A program made the translations under genes and the position numbers. Shown here in pieces: positions 16,218-25,014 of a stretch of 64,000 nucleotides of DNA. How positions within the stretch are numbered: position 1 is the first letter of the stretch; the number at the start of each line of letters is the position of its first letter. The notes beneath the pieces were generated by a model. It ran no database searches. It had not been told where the DNA came from and was given only the letters and a program-made list of their open reading frames with translations. Origin of the DNA: an uncultured Litoreibacter sp. (GTDB lineage: Bacteria > Pseudomonadota > Alphaproteobacteria > Rhodobacterales > Rhodobacteraceae); assembly GCA_947501685.1 (NCBI GenBank), contig CANMWQ010000003.1, positions 124,001-188,000 on the forward strand, in the 5' to 3' direction.

Positions 16218-17480
16218 TCAATGCACCAATTCTGCCAGAACCGGCCTGCGCATTTTCAGCATGCGTGCAGCCTCTTCGCTTTGGCCCATACGCATCAGGA
16301 TGTTGGCGTAACTCAGCTCCAGTAAATCCCGTTGCGCGCGGCTGCCGCCCAGCCTTGCATGCTCGCTCATGATCGGGGTCAGCTCGGCCAATGCGGCCTC
16401 CCAGTCTTGTGCGGCAATGGCTTTCCAACCGCGCGCGATCGGGGCGACGAGATCTCCGGCATAGCCGTTGGTGCTCTGTGCAATCCGTTCCAGTTCTGTG
16501 CCGTCACCGGCCATGGCGAAGGTCAGGGCCGCATGAATATCCGCGAAATTCTGGCCGGATTTCGGGAATGTCTCGGCGGCGTATGTGCTCAGCGTGGCCC
16601 AGCGCTCGGGGGCCACGTCGACGCCCGCCAATTGCGCACGGTAATAGAGCGCGGCCGTGTCCGTCAGCACATTGATCGGCAGGCTTTCCGAGGAGCCGGG
16701 CGCAATCCCGGCATCCACCGTCTGCCACATCAGGTCGTGATCTCCATGATGCAGCGCCCAAAGGGCGAGATGCCAGGAGAGGTGCCCATGCAGAATGCCG
16801 CGCCGGTCGTAATCAGGCATCCAACCTTTCAGATAGGCCAGCCCTTCCTCCTTCATGCCCGCCTCATATTGCGCATGTGACTTGAAATGCGAGGCATTGG
16901 CATTGGCGTTGTTCAGCTCCAGCGAGCGCTCCATCAGGTCGAGGGATTTTTGCACCTGGCCGGTCTCGCAGAGCGACAGCGCGTGCATGCTGGTCATCCA
17001 CCAGTCGTCGCCGTAATGCGGGCTGAGCCATGCGGTATAGGCCAGCAAATCGCCCTCGCGCCCCGCGCAGCCGGAAAAGCCGATCAGCCCGAAGACATTC
17101 GTGCAGGCTTGCGCGGCCAAGGCGTCGCGCGGGGTGTCGGTCACGTGGCGCTTGATCGCGTCGCGGGCTTTGACCGGCTGGCCGGACAGCATGGCGGCGA
17201 AGATATCGACATGGCGCTGTTCGCGCTCCGTGCCGTTGTGTTTCAGCGCCTCCGCCCGCGTGATCGCCGCTTTGGCCCCGGCCATGTCATTGTCATACAT
17301 CAGCGCACGCGCCAGTCCGGCTTCGGCCAAGGCAAATTCCGGGTCCGCGTCCAGCGCGCGGGTGAAGGCCTGCGTGGCGCCGTAAGTGGCGGCAAGGATG
17401 TGGTCGACCCCTTCGACATAGGCATCCCGCGCTTCGGTCGAATGGGTGGTCAGTGCGTTGCCGTAACGGTCATCAAGCAT
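16218..17480 (-). CDS. Tetratricopeptide repeat protein (TTC38-like)
   Basis: A 420-residue soluble protein made of helical repeats, starting MLDDRYGNALTTHSTEARDA. Repeats such as AFTRALDADPEFALAEAGLA and SLDLMERSLELNNANANASH are typical TPR units, and the overall pattern matches the bacterial proteins related to eukaryotic TTC38. The ATG at 17480 has GGAG six bases upstream. No catalytic motif is seen; it probably serves as a scaffold. It lies between the decayed SnoaL fragment and the second peptide-binding protein and diverges from the latter. Confidence 0.75.
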   Translation of the reverse strand: MLDDRYGNALTTHSTEARDAYVEGVDHILAATYGATQAFTRALDADPEFALAEAGLARALMYDNDMAGAKAAITRAEALKHNGTEREQRHVDIFAAMLSGQPVKARDAIKRHVTDTPRDALAAQACTNVFGLIGFSGCAGREGDLLAYTAWLSPHYGDDWWMTSMHALSLCETGQVQKSLDLMERSLELNNANANASHFKSHAQYEAGMKEEGLAYLKGWMPDYDRRGILHGHLSWHLALWALHHGDHDLMWQTVDAGIAPGSSESLPINVLTDTAALYYRAQLAGVDVAPERWATLSTYAAETFPKSGQNFADIHAALTFAMAGDGTELERIAQSTNGYAGDLVAPIARGWKAIAAQDWEAALAELTPIMSEHARLGGSRAQRDLLELSYANILMRMGQSEEAARMLKMRRPVLAELVH

Positions 17481-17662
17481 GGGGGGCTCCAGATTTTTAC
17501 AAAGGCTAGCAGGGCAGGGGCGCGTGGCATAGCTATTCTGCGCGAAGCTGATCACGGCGATTTGATGTGACGCGCTCGCGTGCTAAGGTCACGGTTATGT
17601 GATGGCTAACGTAGCCGTTGGGGGGCATGTTGCCCGACCGAAATACCGAAAGGACGATATAG

Positions 17663-19228
17663 ATGTTGAGACTGACTTCCGTCTCGGCGCTGGTCTTGGC
17701 GTTTGCCATGCCCGCCGCCGCCGCCGAGTTCCGCTGGGCAGGCACCACCGACCCGCAAACCATGGACCCGCATGCGGTGAACTCCGCGCCGGTTCTGGGC
17801 TTTTTGAACAATGTCTATGAGGGGCTCGTGCGCCGCGGCAAGGACATGGCAATCGAGCCCGCGCTGGCCACCAGCTGGGAGCCCATCGGCGACGGCGAAG
17901 GCTGGCGCTTCACCCTGCGCGAGGGCGTCAAATTCCACAATGGTGAGGATTTTACGGCCGAAGACGTCATGTTCTCCTATGAACGCGCCTCCTCGGAACA
18001 GGCCGATACGTCGAGCTGGTTTGCACCGGTCTCCGAGGTGAAGGTGGTGGATGAGTTCACCATCGACATCATGACCTCCGCGCCGAACCCGATCTTTCCT
18101 GATAGCATCGCCAACTGGATGATCATGGATAGCGGCTGGGCTGCGGCCAATGGCGCTGAGCGCCCCGCCAAGGACGCGGAGAACCACGCCACGCTGAACG
18201 CCAACGGCACCGCCGCCTTCATGCTGGCCGAGCGCCAGCCGGGGCTGAAAACCGTGCTGACGCCCTATGATGGCTGGTGGGGCGAGGCGGAGCATAACAT
18301 CACCCGCGCCGAGTTCACGCCCATTCAGAACCCCGCCACGGCCGTGGCTGCTTTGCTGTCGGGCGACGTGGACATGATCAACCCGGTCCCCATTCAGGAT
18401 GCCGAACGCCTGTCTGCGGGCGGCAACGCGCAAGTGATCAAAGGCATCGAGGCCCGCGTCATCATGCTGGGTTTCCCGCATCAGGCTGAAGAACTGAAAT
18501 ACACCTCCGATGCAGGCCAGCCGAACCCGTTCAAAGACGTGCGGGTGCGCAAGGCCGTGGCCCATGCAATCAACGTGCCGGCGATTTTGCAAACCATCAT
18601 GCGCGGCAATGCTGAAGAGGCCAGCCAATTGGTCAGCCCCGCCATGCGCGGCTACTCCACCGCTTTGGCCGCACGTCCGGCCTTTGACCCCGAAGCCGCC
18701 AAGGCGCTTTTGGCGGAAGCGGGCTATGCGGATGGGTTCTCCTTCGGGTTGAAATGCCCCAATGACCGCTACCTGAACGACGAGGCCGTGTGCCAGGCCG
18801 TCACCGGCATGCTGGCACAGGTCGGCATCACCGCCGAGCTGGACGCGATGCCCGTGCAAAATTACTGGCCGGAGCTGCGCGAAGACAATTACGACATGTA
18901 TCTTCTGGGCTGGTCGCCCGGTACATTCGACGCCGAGCACCCGATCCGCTTTTTGGCTTCCACACCGAATGCCGAGAAGAAACTTGGGTCTTGGAATTTC
19001 GGCGACTATTCCAACGCCCGCATCGACGCGCTGCTGCCTTTGATGCAATCCGAGATCGACGACACAAAGCGTCAGGCCTATATCGACGAGGCCACCATGA
19101 TCATGCAGGACGAGATGGCCTATGTGCCGATGTATGTCCAGCCTCTGGTCTGGGGCGCGGGCGGCAATATCGAGCTGACACAGCGCCCGGATAACTTCTT
19201 CATTCTGCGTTGGGTGACAGTGAACTGA
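17663..19228 (+). CDS. dppA: Peptide-type ABC transporter substrate-binding protein (family 5)
   Basis: A 521-residue exported DppA/OppA-family protein. The ATG at 17663 has GAAAGGAC upstream and a signal peptide ending PAAAAE. Family motif LREGVKFHNGEDFTAEDVMF is present near residue 90. It shares long blocks with the paralogue at 12473-14050 (for example the NPIFPDSIANWMIMDSGW region). It is probably the partner of dppBCDF at 20625-24572, from which it is separated by an inverted alcohol dehydrogenase gene. The exact substrate, dipeptides or other small compounds, is not fixed. Confidence 0.88.
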   Translation: MLRLTSVSALVLAFAMPAAAAEFRWAGTTDPQTMDPHAVNSAPVLGFLNNVYEGLVRRGKDMAIEPALATSWEPIGDGEGWRFTLREGVKFHNGEDFTAEDVMFSYERASSEQADTSSWFAPVSEVKVVDEFTIDIMTSAPNPIFPDSIANWMIMDSGWAAANGAERPAKDAENHATLNANGTAAFMLAERQPGLKTVLTPYDGWWGEAEHNITRAEFTPIQNPATAVAALLSGDVDMINPVPIQDAERLSAGGNAQVIKGIEARVIMLGFPHQAEELKYTSDAGQPNPFKDVRVRKAVAHAINVPAILQTIMRGNAEEASQLVSPAMRGYSTALAARPAFDPEAAKALLAEAGYADGFSFGLKCPNDRYLNDEAVCQAVTGMLAQVGITAELDAMPVQNYWPELREDNYDMYLLGWSPGTFDAEHPIRFLASTPNAEKKLGSWNFGDYSNARIDALLPLMQSEIDDTKRQAYIDEATMIMQDEMAYVPMYVQPLVWGAGGNIELTQRPDNFFILRWVTVN

Positions 19229-19274
19229 GGGCTTGATCTGAACAGGGATTGCGCCGCCTGACGGCGTCGCGACG

Positions 19275-19320
19275 CTGGAGGGGCTTTGCCCCTCCAGACC
19301 TCCCCAGGATATTTTTGAAC
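19275..19320. terminator. GC hairpin plus dispersed repeat tail after the peptide-binding protein
   Basis: CTGGAGGGGC (19275-19284) pairs perfectly with GCCCCTCCAG (19288-19297) across TTT. It is followed by ACCTCCCCAGGATATTTTTGAAC. This hairpin plus GGATATTTTT block resembles intergenic terminator-like elements common in Rhodobacteraceae (recalled, not searched). It lies between convergent genes. Confidence 0.6.
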
Positions 19321-19337
19321 GAAGAAATTCCTAGACG

Positions 19338-20504
19338 CTACCAGATGTCTTGGTAGAGCGAGATGATCTCAGCCCCCGTGGGAACGCGGGGGTTGTTTTG
19401 TGGAGAGCCGGAGGCGAGCGCTTGATCCGCCATCAGTGCCAGCATGTCTGGGGAGGCTTTGTGGCCAAGGTCTGAGGGTGTGGGGACGTGCAGATCTGTG
19501 TTGAGCAGGGTGAGGCCTTCGACCAATTTTGAGCAGGCGGTTTTGTCTGTATCTTTGTCTTTCGCCATCCCCATGACCCGCGCGCAGGTGGCGTAGCGTG
19601 CCTGCGCATGGCCCACCGAGAACGCCGTGACCGCCGGCAGCAGCATCGCATTGGACAGCCCATGGGCCACGTGGAAATGCGCGCCAATGGGGCGGCTCAT
19701 GCCGTGAACCAAGGCGACGGAGGCATTGGAAAAGGCCATGCCCGCAAGAGAGGCGGCCCGCATCAGTGCCTCACGGGCTTCGGCATCGTCAGGGTCGGCA
19801 TAGGCGCGGCGCACGTGGCTTGTGATCAGCGGCATGGCGTGCAGCGCGAAGCCGTCCGTATAGGGGTGGGCCTTGCGCGAGACATAGGCCTCGATCGCGT
19901 GGGTCAGGCTGTCCACGGCGGTGTCGGCGGTGATGCGCGCGGGCAGGGTGGTGGTGAAGCTCCAGTCGATCAGCGCAGCAGTGGCCACGCAAGCCAGCCC
20001 GGAGAGGTTGTATTTCTCAGGCGCCGTGGTGTCGGTAATCACGCACCAGCGGGTCATCTCCGATCCCGTTCCGCCCGTCGTGGGGATGCAGATCACCGGT
20101 ACGCCGCAGCGGTCAATCTGGGCGGGCGCTTTGTAGTCGCGCACATGGCCGGGGTTGACGGCCATGAAGCTGATAGCCTTGGCCGCATCCATCGGCGAGC
20201 CGCCGCCAAAGCCGATGATGCAGTCATAGCGGCCCTCCCGAAACGCGGTGAGGCCTTGATCAACGCAAGCGTCCGTCGGGTCTGGGGTGACCCCGTCGAA
20301 GAGGCCCCAAGGCGGGGCGGCTTGGTCGAGCACATCGGTGATCCGTGCAACATGGCCCAGCGCCACCAGCCCGGCATCTGTCACGATCAATGGCCTGGAC
20401 AGGCCCAGTTGCTTTAGCACCTCCGCTACCTCCAATGCCGCACCGCGCCCGATGCGTATGATCCTTGGGCTCTGCACCCGGCCAAGCGTTTCTGTGGTCA
20501 TCAT
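19338..20504 (-). CDS. Iron-containing alcohol dehydrogenase
   Basis: A 388-residue group III (Fe-dependent) alcohol dehydrogenase. The NAD loop GFGGGSPMDAAK starts at residue 98, and the four metal ligands are present at Asp198, His202, His267 and His281. It would interconvert an alcohol and an aldehyde or ketone in the cytoplasm. The start at 20504 has GGAGGG upstream; a longer frame to 20870 runs antisense into dppB and is not credible. The gene is inverted between dppA and dppB, so it was probably inserted into the older operon. Substrate unknown. Confidence 0.9.
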   Translation of the reverse strand: MMTTETLGRVQSPRIIRIGRGAALEVAEVLKQLGLSRPLIVTDAGLVALGHVARITDVLDQAAPPWGLFDGVTPDPTDACVDQGLTAFREGRYDCIIGFGGGSPMDAAKAISFMAVNPGHVRDYKAPAQIDRCGVPVICIPTTGGTGSEMTRWCVITDTTAPEKYNLSGLACVATAALIDWSFTTTLPARITADTAVDSLTHAIEAYVSRKAHPYTDGFALHAMPLITSHVRRAYADPDDAEAREALMRAASLAGMAFSNASVALVHGMSRPIGAHFHVAHGLSNAMLLPAVTAFSVGHAQARYATCARVMGMAKDKDTDKTACSKLVEGLTLLNTDLHVPTPSDLGHKASPDMLALMADQALASGSPQNNPRVPTGAEIISLYQDIW

Positions 20505-20624
20505 GGTCCCTCCGCTCCTCCGACTGTCGCCTTGGGGCAGGACGCTTGCAAGGGCTGCCGTGTTTTCTTCCGCCACGCTCGCGCATTCGCTTGACGCTTG
20601 CGGCCCAACGGGTAACGTCTCGGG

Positions 20625-21602
20625 ATGCTTGCCTATGTCATCCGCCGGGTCTTTCAGTCGCTTCTTGTTTTGCTGGTCGTGGGCCTCGTGGCGTTCTCCA
20701 TGTTTCGCTTTGTGGGCGATCCCATTGATAACATGCTGGGCCAGGAGCGCACGCAGGCCGATATTGACCGGCTGCGCACGACGTTGGGCCTCGATCAGCC
20801 GTTTGTGGTGCAATACGCGAAGTTCCTTGGCAACGCGGCGCAGGGCAATTTTGGGGTCAGCTACCGGCAAGGCCGCCCCGTGGCCACCATCATCAAGGAA
20901 CGCGCGCCTGCCACGTTGGAGCTGGCGCTGGTCTCTGGCACGTTGGCGCTGGTTGTGGGCATTGGGCTGGGCGTGTTCACCGCGATCCGGCAGGGCGGGA
21001 TTGCGTCAAATGTCATCATGACAACCTCGCTGATCGGGGTGTCGCTGCCGACATTTCTGATAGGCATCCTGCTGATCTATATCTTCTCAGTGTCGCTCGG
21101 CTGGCTGCCCAGTTTCGGGAGGGGGGATACCGTCCAAATTGGCGGCTGGTCCACTGGATTTCTGACAGCTTCGGGCCTTAAGGCTTTGATATTGCCGTCT
21201 ATTACGCTGGGCCTTTACCAGATGACACTGATCATGCGGCTGGTACGCTCCGAGATGCTGGAGGTGCTGCGGCAGGATTATATCCGCTTCGCCCGCGCGC
21301 GCGGATTGCGTGAGCGCTCCGTCAATTTCCGCCATGCGTTGAAGAACACGATGGTGCCGGTGATCACGGTGGTGGGGCTGCAACTTGGCGCCATCATCGC
21401 CTTCGCCATCATCACGGAGACGGTGTTTCAATGGCCGGGCGTTGGGCTGCTGTTCATCAACGCCATCCAGTTCGTCGACATCCCCGTTATGGCCGCCTAT
21501 CTGATGCTGATCTCGGTCATGTTCGTGGGCATCAACCTGATCGTGGACCTGCTTTATTTCGCCATCGACCCGCGTCTTCGCATCGACGGGAGGCACGCAT
21601 GA
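20625..21602 (+). CDS. dppB: Dipeptide ABC transporter permease DppB
   Basis: A 325-residue inner-membrane permease with the DppB/OppB N-terminus (MLAYVIRRVFQSLLVLLVVG) and the EAA loop around LRQDYIRFARARGLRERSV. About six membrane helices are seen. It forms the channel with DppC. It overlaps dppC as ATGA. A short gap separates it from the divergent alcohol dehydrogenase, so the promoter may lie within or before that gap. Confidence 0.93.
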   Translation: MLAYVIRRVFQSLLVLLVVGLVAFSMFRFVGDPIDNMLGQERTQADIDRLRTTLGLDQPFVVQYAKFLGNAAQGNFGVSYRQGRPVATIIKERAPATLELALVSGTLALVVGIGLGVFTAIRQGGIASNVIMTTSLIGVSLPTFLIGILLIYIFSVSLGWLPSFGRGDTVQIGGWSTGFLTASGLKALILPSITLGLYQMTLIMRLVRSEMLEVLRQDYIRFARARGLRERSVNFRHALKNTMVPVITVVGLQLGAIIAFAIITETVFQWPGVGLLFINAIQFVDIPVMAAYLMLISVMFVGINLIVDLLYFAIDPRLRIDGRHA

Positions 21603-22531
21603 GCGACATCTCGGAGCCCACCCGTCTGGCCAAGATGTGGGACAGCGACTTTGCCTATAAGTTCCGCACCTCGCCTGTCGCCATGGTCTCCAGTGCCGTC
21701 ACGTTGCTGCTAGTGCTGGCGGCTGTGTTCGCGCCGCTGATTGCGCCGCTGGACCCGTTCAACCCGGCCAGCCTGAACCTGATGAACGGCTTCACGCCGC
21801 CCTCCACGCCGAACCAGTTCACCGGGGACCAGTTCCTGCTGGGCACCGATGATCAGGGCCGCGACGTTTATTCCACTATCCTGTACGGCATGCGCATTTC
21901 GCTGTTCGTGGGCTTTGCCGCCGTGGCTTTCGCAATGGTGTTGGGCATCACGCTGGGTCTGATTGCGGGCTATGTCGGCGGCTGGACGGAGACGATCATC
22001 ATGCGCATTGCCGATGTGCAGTTGACCTTCCCAAGCATCCTTGTCGCCATGTTGATCACCGGGGTGGCCAAAGGGTTCACGCCGGTGGAATACCGCGATT
22101 CCATGGCGATCATCGTGCTGATCGTGGCCATTGGGCTCAGCGATTGGGTGCAGTTTGCGCGGGTCGTCAGGGGCTCCACGCTGGTGGAGAAAAACAAGGA
22201 ATATGTGCAGGCCGCCAGGCTGATCGGGCGCTCGCCCTTCACCATCATGCTCAAGCATATCCTGCCCAATGTGCTCAGCCCGGTGCTGGTCATCGCCACG
22301 ATCTCGCTGGCGCTCGCAATCATCGCGGAGGCCACGCTCAGCTTTCTGGGCGTCGGCGCGCCGCCCACGCAGCCCAGCCTCGGGACTCTTATTCGGATCG
22401 GGCAGGGGTACTTGTATTCGGGCGAGTGGTGGATCCTGTTCTTCCCCGCCGTCACGCTGCTGGCGCTTGCTCTGGCGGTGAACCTGCTGGGCGACTGGCT
22501 GCGCGACGCGCTGAACCCGAAACTGCGGTGA
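21599..22531 (+). CDS. dppC: Dipeptide ABC transporter permease DppC
   Basis: A 310-residue permease, second half of the channel. It has an N-terminal cytoplasmic lead, a first helix near 30-50, the family motif LGTDDQGRDVYSTILYGMRIS and the EAA loop EYVQAARLIGRSPFTIMLKH. The ATG at 21599 overlaps the dppB stop and has GGGAGG upstream. Confidence 0.93.
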   Translation: MSDISEPTRLAKMWDSDFAYKFRTSPVAMVSSAVTLLLVLAAVFAPLIAPLDPFNPASLNLMNGFTPPSTPNQFTGDQFLLGTDDQGRDVYSTILYGMRISLFVGFAAVAFAMVLGITLGLIAGYVGGWTETIIMRIADVQLTFPSILVAMLITGVAKGFTPVEYRDSMAIIVLIVAIGLSDWVQFARVVRGSTLVEKNKEYVQAARLIGRSPFTIMLKHILPNVLSPVLVIATISLALAIIAEATLSFLGVGAPPTQPSLGTLIRIGQGYLYSGEWWILFFPAVTLLALALAVNLLGDWLRDALNPKLR

Positions 22532-22534
22532 TCC

Positions 22535-23527
22535 ATGGCTGAACCCGTCCTTTCTGTCCGCGATCTGGTCGTGGAAATCCCGACCCGGCATGGGCTGCTG
22601 AAACCTGTCGATGGCGTCAGCTACGACATAGCACCCGGCGAAATCCTCGGCGTGGTGGGCGAAAGTGGCGCGGGGAAATCCATGACCGGCAATGCAGTGA
22701 TCGGCCTGCTGGACCGGCCCGCGCGGATCGGCGCGGGGGAGATATACCTCAACGGCACGCGTATCGACAATCTGTCGCTTCACGCGCTGCGCAAGTATCG
22801 CGGCAAGCAGATCGGCATGGTGTTTCAGGATCCGTTGACCTCCCTCAATCCGCTGCTGCCCATCGGGGATCAGCTGACCGAAACCATTCAGGAGCATCTT
22901 GGCGTCTCAAACGCCGAGGCGCATAAGCGCGCTGTTGCAGCGCTTGACGAGGTCGGCATTCCGGCAGCCAAGGAACGTATCGGCAGCTACCCGCATGAGT
23001 TTTCCGGCGGGATGCGGCAACGCGTGGTCATCGCTCTGGCGCTCTGCGCGGAGCCGTCGCTGGTCATCGCCGACGAGCCAACAACGGCGCTTGATGTCTC
23101 CGTTCAGGCCCAGATCATCGCGCTGCTCAAACGCCTCTGCCGGGAGCGCGGGATGGCCGTCATGCTCGTCACTCATGATATGGGCGTCATCGCGGAAACT
23201 GCCGACCGGGTCGCCGTGATGTATGCGGGCAAGCTGGCCGAACTTGGCCCTGTGCGCGACGTCATCGGCTCCCCCCGGCATCCCTATACGGACGGGTTGA
23301 TGGGCTCCACGCCGCTGGCCTCCAAGGGCAAGGACCGGCTGCATCAAATTCCAGGCAACATGCCGCGTCTGGGCCAGCTGCCCACGGGCTGCGCCTTTCA
23401 CCCGCGCTGCCCCTATACGCAGCCCGCATGCAAAGAGGATCCGGGACCGCGCCTCAAGACCTGCGACGGTCGCGCGGCTTGCTGGTTCCCGCTCGATGCG
23501 CCTCAGGCGGCAAAGGGGGTGATATGA
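22535..23527 (+). CDS. dppD: Dipeptide ABC transporter ATPase DppD
   Basis: A 330-residue ATPase with Walker A GESGAGKS (about 45-52), signature FSGGMRQRV, Walker B LVIADEPTTALD and the C-terminal oligopeptide-ATPase domain with CAFHPRCPYTQPACKEDPGP, which carries the cysteines of the iron-sulfur or disulfide motif of this subfamily. It starts 3 bases after the dppC stop. It works as a pair with DppF. Confidence 0.94.
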   Translation: MAEPVLSVRDLVVEIPTRHGLLKPVDGVSYDIAPGEILGVVGESGAGKSMTGNAVIGLLDRPARIGAGEIYLNGTRIDNLSLHALRKYRGKQIGMVFQDPLTSLNPLLPIGDQLTETIQEHLGVSNAEAHKRAVAALDEVGIPAAKERIGSYPHEFSGGMRQRVVIALALCAEPSLVIADEPTTALDVSVQAQIIALLKRLCRERGMAVMLVTHDMGVIAETADRVAVMYAGKLAELGPVRDVIGSPRHPYTDGLMGSTPLASKGKDRLHQIPGNMPRLGQLPTGCAFHPRCPYTQPACKEDPGPRLKTCDGRAACWFPLDAPQAAKGVI

Positions 23528-23541
23528 CAGTGTCACGACGG

Positions 23542-23574
23542 GGTGTGTACAGGTTGTGTACGGGGTGTGTACGC
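23542..23574 (+). repeat. Three 11-bp direct repeats in the dppD-dppF gap
   Basis: Units GGTGTGTACAG, GTTGTGTACGG and GGTGTGTACGC follow one another without gaps, each holding TGTGTAC at an 11-base step, about one helical turn. They lie 14 bases after the dppD stop and 20 bases before the dppF start. Confidence 0.6.
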
Positions 23575-23594
23575 GGTTTTTCGGGGGGTTCGGC

Positions 23595-24572
23595 ATGGCT
23601 GTGATCGTCTCCGTCAAGAACCTGACGCGGGTGTTTGACGTCTCGAAACCCTGGCTGAACCGGGTGTTGGAACGGCTGCCCAAACGCACGTTGACAGCCG
23701 TGTCCGACGTGTCTTTCGACATTGAGGAGAACACGGTCTACGCCTTGGTGGGCGAAAGCGGGTCGGGCAAATCCACCATTGGCAAGATGATCGTGGGCCT
23801 CTTGCCACCCTCTGACGGGACGGTCGAAATTGAAGGCGTCAACCTCGCCACGGAGACCAATGTCGAGGTGATCGACCGGGTGCGCTCCGACATTCAGATG
23901 ATCTTTCAGGACCCCTATGCCTCGCTCAACCCGCGCTGGAAAGTGGGCGATATCATTGAGGAACCTGCTGTTGCCAATGGCGATGAGACAGAAGGGCTGG
24001 CGGAAAAGCTACTTGAACAAGTCGGGCTAAGTATCTCAGATGTCAGGAAATTTCCGCATGAGTTCTCCGGCGGGCAGCGGCAGCGCATCTGTGTGGCGCG
24101 CGCGCTCGCCTCTGAGCCGAACCTGATTGTTTGCGACGAGCCGACCTCCGCGCTTGATGTTTCCGTGCAGGCGCAGGTGCTCAACCTGATGTCTGATCTC
24201 AAAGACCAGTTTGGACTGACCTATCTGTTTATCAGCCACGATTTGACCGTCATTCAGCATATGGCCGACCGCATCGGCGTGCTCTATCTGGGCCGTTTGG
24301 TGGAGGAGGCCGCGCCGGGCGACCTTTTTGAAACCCCGCAACACCCCTACACTCAGATGCTATTAGAGGCCGCCCCGCGCATGGACGGGTTTGGCCGCGA
24401 GGTGGAGCCGCCCGAGGGCGAGATACCTGACCCGATCAACCCGCCCACGGGCTGCGCCTTCCACCCGCGCTGTCCTTTGGCGATTGAACGCTGCGCCAAA
24501 GAGCGCCCGCAGCTTGAGAGAAAAGGCAATACCCGCGTCGCCTGCTTTCGTGCAGGCGAAGAGGCCCTGTAA
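23595..24572 (+). CDS. dppF: Dipeptide ABC transporter ATPase DppF
   Basis: A 325-residue ATPase with Walker A GESGSGKS, signature FSGGQRQRI, Walker B LIVCDEPTSALD and the C-terminal CAFHPRCPLAIERCAKERPQ block. The start at 23595 (MAVIVSVKN) is preferred to a GTG at 23556, which lies inside the 11-bp repeats. It ends the dpp operon. The preceding repeats leave a 67-base gap, unlike the tight spacing elsewhere in the operon. Confidence 0.93.
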   Translation: MAVIVSVKNLTRVFDVSKPWLNRVLERLPKRTLTAVSDVSFDIEENTVYALVGESGSGKSTIGKMIVGLLPPSDGTVEIEGVNLATETNVEVIDRVRSDIQMIFQDPYASLNPRWKVGDIIEEPAVANGDETEGLAEKLLEQVGLSISDVRKFPHEFSGGQRQRICVARALASEPNLIVCDEPTSALDVSVQAQVLNLMSDLKDQFGLTYLFISHDLTVIQHMADRIGVLYLGRLVEEAAPGDLFETPQHPYTQMLLEAAPRMDGFGREVEPPEGEIPDPINPPTGCAFHPRCPLAIERCAKERPQLERKGNTRVACFRAGEEAL

Positions 24573-24761
24573 GCTTTGCCTCGTAAGCTATTGTAATTAG
24601 GCGGTTATTAATCCATAAATGGACCAATTTCGCCGATCGTCGCCGTACCTACAACTTCTGGCACCGGAGCCGAGATTGGGCGCGCCTCGGACACTCTCAA
24701 AGCTTCTTTCGCTCAGGTCTATGGAGCTAGGGAGTCGACGCTCTTATTCCAGAAAAGCCTG

Positions 24762-24851
24762 TGGCGGAGAGACAGGGATTCGAACCCTGGGAACCCTCTC
24801 GAGCTCAACGGTTTTCGAAACCGTCCCGTTCGACCACTCCGGCACCTCTCC
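24762..24851 (-). tRNA. tRNA-Ser (anticodon CGA)
   Basis: A 90-base minus-strand tRNA with encoded CCA at its 3' end (24762-24764). The acceptor stem GGAGAGG pairs with TCTCTCC, the anticodon stem ACGGT/ACCGT holds the loop TTCGAAA (anticodon CGA), and the T arm carries GGTTCGAATCC. The long variable arm is typical of serine tRNAs. It is convergent with dppF; no integrase or duplicated 3' end is visible nearby. Confidence 0.93.
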
Positions 24852-25014
24852 GCACCGCTGATAGGTGATCAGCTGGGCGCGGTTTAGCGAAGGGCGACTT
24901 CTGGCGCAAGACCGATTTCCGTAGGGTTTCTTCAGGACGTGATGCCGTGTGGATTGCCGTTACGACACGGACACCCTATTTATAGGAGCACAACAGTCAA
25001 AGGGACCGCCAGTT

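Noticed and set aside
17606-19048. 480-codon minus-strand frame opposite the second peptide-binding protein
   Set aside because: Same reason; composition is that of a shadow and the two shadows resemble each other only because the sense genes are paralogues.
24762-24851. tRNA-Ser as an integration site for a genomic island
   Set aside because: No integrase and no second copy of the tRNA 3' end was found in the window; the flanks are ordinary chromosomal genes.
24619-24861. 80-codon plus-strand frame ending near the tRNA
   Set aside because: It reads through tRNA-Ser in the antisense direction, so it is not a protein gene.
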